A DNA stretch of 9,246 bases. It comes from UBA3537 sp964219345 (GTDB lineage Bacteria; Bacteroidota; Bacteroidia; Flavobacteriales; Flavobacteriaceae). A model generated the notes under the pieces. That model searched no databases. It was not told where the DNA came from and was given only the letters and a program-made list of their open reading frames with translations. Location: positions 1 through 9,246 of the forward strand of contig CAXPPN010000055.1 of the NCBI GenBank assembly GCA_964219345.1, given 5' to 3'. The position numbers were made by a program, and so were the translations under genes. This document shows positions 6,511 through 9,246 of this stretch, piece after piece. Positions within the stretch are counted from its first letter, which is position 1; each line of letters begins with the position of its first letter.

Positions 6511-7407
6511 GTGTTTACAATCAAAAAAATACATAGTAAAGACAACAAAGTAATTGAAATTACAAACTCTGTTTCTGGAACAAAAGCAAAAATTCAGTTA
6601 AGCTATGGTGCTAGTCTTGATGAACTCATTATAAGAAACATCAAAGTTATTACAAATCTTTACCCTTTAGACTATAAAAAAACGTATCCCAGTTCAATTT
6701 TATTTCCATTTGCAAATAGAATTAATGATGGACAATTCAATTTTAACGGATCAAATTACAACTTACAGTGTAATGAAAAACAACTAAATAATGCTATTCA
6801 CGGATTAGTTTACAATAAAGCTTTTCTGGTGGACGAATTGAAAAAATTCGAAAATCATGCAGAAATTAAACTTTATTATGAGGAACTAAATCCGCCCACT
6901 GGCTATCCATTTAAGTTTCGTGTAGAATTGACATACAAACTCACAAATGAGTTTTTATATTTTAAAATTAACGTCATCAACTTGGATGATAAAAAACTTC
7001 CATTTACAGTTGGATGGCACCCCTATTTTAAAAGTGTAGATTTAGACAAGAGTAAGATTCAGTTTGACTGTATAAAAAAAATTAAATGTAATAAAAACAA
7101 TATAGCTTTAGGTTTTGAACCATTTAACTCAAAAATGCCATTAAGTTTGAGAAAAAGAAGATTTGATGATGCTTTTGTTTTGGAAAATCCAGACGTTAAA
7201 TTTTTTACACCAGAATATGACTTAGTTTTAAAGTCTTCTGAAAAAGAGAGTTTTTTGCAATTATATACACCAATGAATACTAATGCTATTGCCATTGAAC
7301 CAATGACAGGTGTTTCAGATAGTTTTAATAACAAAATTGGACTAAAAAAATTATCACCAGGTCAAAGTTATAGCATTGAATGGCAAGTAAGTATTAAAAT
7401 TAAATAA
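6511..7407 (+). CDS. aldose 1-epimerase (mutarotase) family protein
   Basis: This 298-residue cytosolic protein (no signal peptide) belongs to the galactose-mutarotase-like family, which interconverts alpha and beta anomers of aldoses. Family motifs are FANRINDGQF (Asn69-Arg70), NAIHGL (His97), TVGWHPYF (His170), RRFDDAF (Asp219) and AIEPMTG (Glu263). These fit the two His, the Asp and the general-base Glu of characterised mutarotases. Length is normal for the bacterial Lacto-N-biose/GalM-like group. The start is assigned to GTG at 6511: an in-frame TAA lies at 6496-6498 and no ATG occurs in frame before the conserved core. The short gap after the FGE gene suggests one transcript. In context it would speed use of sugars released by the neighbouring hydrolases; whether the substrate is xylose, galactose or another aldose cannot be told. 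Confidence 0.9.
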   Translation: MFTIKKIHSKDNKVIEITNSVSGTKAKIQLSYGASLDELIIRNIKVITNLYPLDYKKTYPSSILFPFANRINDGQFNFNGSNYNLQCNEKQLNNAIHGLVYNKAFLVDELKKFENHAEIKLYYEELNPPTGYPFKFRVELTYKLTNEFLYFKINVINLDDKKLPFTVGWHPYFKSVDLDKSKIQFDCIKKIKCNKNNIALGFEPFNSKMPLSLRKRRFDDAFVLENPDVKFFTPEYDLVLKSSEKESFLQLYTPMNTNAIAIEPMTGVSDSFNNKIGLKKLSPGQSYSIEWQVSIKIK

Positions 7408-7455
7408 CAAACTATTTTATTAAAAATTATCAAATCCCCGTAAAAATAGTTCGAC

Positions 7456-7473
7456 TTGACTCCCTTTGACTCC
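7456..7473. repeat. tandem TTGACTCC direct repeat
   Basis: TTGACTCC occurs at 7456-7463 and again at 7466-7473, a 10-bp period, within a short GC-richer patch between the epimerase stop and the palindrome. One-helical-turn spacing would suit a paired protein site, but the repeat lies downstream of both flanking genes. Function is unknown. Confidence 0.35.
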
Positions 7474-7478
7474 ACGGC

Positions 7479-7521
7479 ATTATTCCCTAAAATAAATATT
7501 TATTTTAGGGAATAATTTTTT
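7479..7521 (+). terminator. intrinsic terminator: 38-bp perfect palindrome with T-tract
   Basis: Positions 7479-7516 are a perfect palindrome with 19-bp arms. The left arm is ATTATTCCCTAAAATAAAT and the right arm its exact reverse complement. The T-run at 7516-7521 follows on the plus strand. It lies about 70 nt after the epimerase stop and between convergent genes, as expected for a terminator of the FGE-epimerase transcript. The minus-strand side lacks a T-run, so termination of the transporter transcript is less certain, though the stem could still block read-through. Confidence 0.75.
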
Positions 7522-7544
7522 AACAGTAATTTTTAATGAATTTT

Positions 7545-8378
7545 TCAGAAGTTATAGCCAGAAATTAAAATACAAGTGAGCAAAGAAATAACCACCCCAC
7601 CCCATTGAAAAAATGACAATTTCTCTCTAAAAAACACCATTGAAACTAGTAGTCCACCAATGGGATGAAAGTTGGATATTAAATTCACCTTGTAGACCTC
7701 TATTAAAGTGTAGCTATAAAAAAATAAAATTACAGCAATTGTAGATAAAATACTCAAAGTAATAATTTTAATATCTGAATATATTTTGAAATCTATAACC
7801 AGAGTTTTTTTAAAATAACTCAATATTAGAAACCCGAAAAGGATAACTAATTCCTGACAAAAAATCGTTACACTATGGCCTATACTTTGAATCGGTACTC
7901 CTGCAAGTGGGTAAGCAACTCCAAAACAAATGCTGGCCAATACACCAAATTGTAATCCTTTTCTAATTCTTAATTTAAATTGATTAAAACACAAAACAGC
8001 CAACATCGAAAGTGATAGTTGAGTCAAATATAAAGGCCAATCCAGAGAATCATCAAATAACAGTAATGCCGAGAGTTGAGATACGAGTAATGTGATGATA
8101 TTCAAAAAAAGTATATTTGCTGTTGATTCTGTTTGGAAGGCCTTCACTAAAAAATAAAGACCAGCACCTGCAATTCCCCCACTTAAAATAGCAATACATA
8201 CCATGGAGAAATCATAATGTTGATTGTTATGATTTATAAAAAAGAAGCAGGATAATAAAACTGTTGTTAGTAATGTACGGTGTAACAACACCTGTAAATG
8301 TCCGTGCTTGAGAATGTTTGGGCGCCACAAAGCATCTGCAATCCCAAAACACATTACCCCCAATATAGCTGTGATCAT
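7545..8378 (-). CDS. DMT superfamily (EamA-like) transporter
   Basis: This 277-residue, strongly hydrophobic protein has about ten predicted membrane segments and the two-fold internal repeat typical of EamA/DMT carriers. In the first half, YFLVKAFQTESTANILFLNI leads to SQLSALLLFDDSLDWP. In the second half, FFYSYTLIEVYKVNLISN leads to GGLLVSMVFFREKLSFFQWGG and a final helix. Each is the paired helix, loop and helix pattern of this family. The length of roughly 280-300 residues is normal. DMT carriers export or import varied metabolites, and the substrate here is unknown. The ATG at 8378 overlaps the stop of the upstream gene as ATGA, so the two are translationally coupled. It converges with the epimerase gene across the 7479-7521 terminator. 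Confidence 0.88.
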   Translation of the reverse strand: MITAILGVMCFGIADALWRPNILKHGHLQVLLHRTLLTTVLLSCFFFINHNNQHYDFSMVCIAILSGGIAGAGLYFLVKAFQTESTANILFLNIITLLVSQLSALLLFDDSLDWPLYLTQLSLSMLAVLCFNQFKLRIRKGLQFGVLASICFGVAYPLAGVPIQSIGHSVTIFCQELVILFGFLILSYFKKTLVIDFKIYSDIKIITLSILSTIAVILFFYSYTLIEVYKVNLISNFHPIGGLLVSMVFFREKLSFFQWGGVVISLLTCILISGYNF

Positions 8379-9246
8379 GGTTTGAAATAATTTAATAAAT
8401 AATCCTCTGTGAAAAATTTTGGATAAAAGCCTTCCGCTACTTCCATGTACTTTGTTTTGTGAATGCCTTTGTTAGTTTCGGTTATATGATATTTTAGTAT
8501 GTGAACATATTGCATCAATAATATAGAATAAGGACGATAAAAATTATCAAACGATACAGATTTTAACCAAAGATTCAGTTGTTTTGTGTCATTTTGATAT
8601 TTTAACAACATTATTAGCATGAGTGTGTAGTGCTCATGATGCTCAAATTTGTAAAAATTATTGTAATCGGTTTTAGATTCAAATCGCTTAGAAATCCAAG
8701 TCATAACTTCAAAATTTTGAGTCACCAAAGTATTGGTAATAATTTCAAAATAATAATCAATATTCATTTTATCGCTTTGCTTGAGATTACGATCATATGT
8801 CTCCAAAATTGAGATGCAACCTGAAGGTTCAGAAAACAGCGATTGAGCCACAATCCTACTCTGTAAAATAGGGTGATATTTACTATAAAAATTTAACTCA
8901 TAGAGTTTGTTAATTTTATCAGTTAAGTAGAAATCTAAGTTTAAAACAGCTCTAGAAAACTGCATAACATCTTTTCTTTTACTTTGATTTTTAATAAACT
9001 TTAAACACTCTCCGTAATGACCACTCAAATTATTATAATCTACATATATGGAAAGAACCAAATCAATAAAATTATCATTTACGATAAGAGATTGAGCCTC
9101 CAAAGATTTAATATCAATAGTTTTAATAATAGGCCCTATGCAATTTCCAAAATACGCCACATCATCAAAATCAAATTCGTTGAATGCCATTCTGGGTGCG
9201 TTAAATATTTGATTTAGCAAGGTGTAATTTCTAACCAAAATAAGCT
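8375..9246 (-). CDS. uncharacterised helical protein, probably open at the window edge
   Basis: I do not recognise this protein. The frame remains open to the right edge of the window, so the true start may lie outside it. Inside the window, candidate starts are a TTG at 9238 and the first ATG at 9190 (MAFNEFDFDD). About 287 residues are visible. They are rich in Leu, Ile, Tyr, Asn and Lys, have no signal peptide or clear membrane segment, and read as a series of amphipathic helices. This could indicate a TPR-like or other alpha-solenoid fold, but no repeat consensus is clear. His-rich KFEHHEHYT lies in the second half, and the protein ends LLNYFKP. It overlaps the DMT transporter gene by 4 nt, so the two are probably expressed together and may act together. 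No function is assigned. Confidence 0.72.
   Translation of the reverse strand, partial: LILVRNYTLLNQIFNAPRMAFNEFDFDDVAYFGNCIGPIIKTIDIKSLEAQSLIVNDNFIDLVLSIYVDYNNLSGHYGECLKFIKNQSKRKDVMQFSRAVLNLDFYLTDKINKLYELNFYSKYHPILQSRIVAQSLFSEPSGCISILETYDRNLKQSDKMNIDYYFEIITNTLVTQNFEVMTWISKRFESKTDYNNFYKFEHHEHYTLMLIMLLKYQNDTKQLNLWLKSVSFDNFYRPYSILLMQYVHILKYHITETNKGIHKTKYMEVAEGFYPKFFTEDYLLNYFKP

Noticed and set aside
7445..7478. tRNA-like string AGTTCGACTTGACTCC
   Set aside because: The TTCGA resembles a T-loop, but no paired T-arm, acceptor stem or anticodon arm could be found around it.

Overview
The window is AT-rich and looks like a polysaccharide-utilisation region of a marine Flavobacteriaceae-type bacterium (phylum Bacteroidota). 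This is inferred from base composition, weak Shine-Dalgarno signals, TAnnTTTG-like promoter elements, and the gene content (secreted sulfatases with glycoside hydrolases). No taxonomic marker gene is present, so the genus cannot be named.

Left block, minus strand, read from right to left (5294 down to 1). The first gene encodes a secreted protein with an S1 sulfatase joined to a GH10 xylanase-like domain. It overlaps by 8 nt a GH3 beta-glycosidase gene that survives only as its 5' end. A full-length secreted S1 sulfatase follows, then a secreted alpha/beta hydrolase (esterase-like) whose 3' end lies outside the window. GH10 + GH3 + esterase + sulfatases fits stepwise removal of sulfate and ester groups from a xylose-containing marine polysaccharide. 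The substrate is an inference.

Middle block, plus strand (5443-7407), divergent from the sulfatase-GH10 gene. A lipoprotein formylglycine-generating enzyme keeps both active-site cysteines and can be expected to mature the two Cys-type (CGPSR) sulfatases opposite it. An aldose 1-epimerase with a non-ATG start follows after 18 nt. This pair ends at a 38-bp perfect palindrome with a T-tract, a likely intrinsic terminator.

Right block, minus strand (9246 down to 7545). An unrecognised, probably helical protein, open at the window edge, overlaps by 4 nt (ATGA) a DMT/EamA-type transporter. This pair converges on the terminator and has no evident link to the sugar genes.

The main non-coding signal is a shared upstream block in front of the sulfatase-GH10 gene and the esterase gene (GCAAAAAC-N6-AAATGAAG plus a CAAATTTA element about 35 nt away, plus-strand reading). 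It suggests common control of both ends of the minus-strand cluster. No RNA genes, CRISPR arrays or insertion sequences were seen, and no gene-free stretch exceeds 300 bases.
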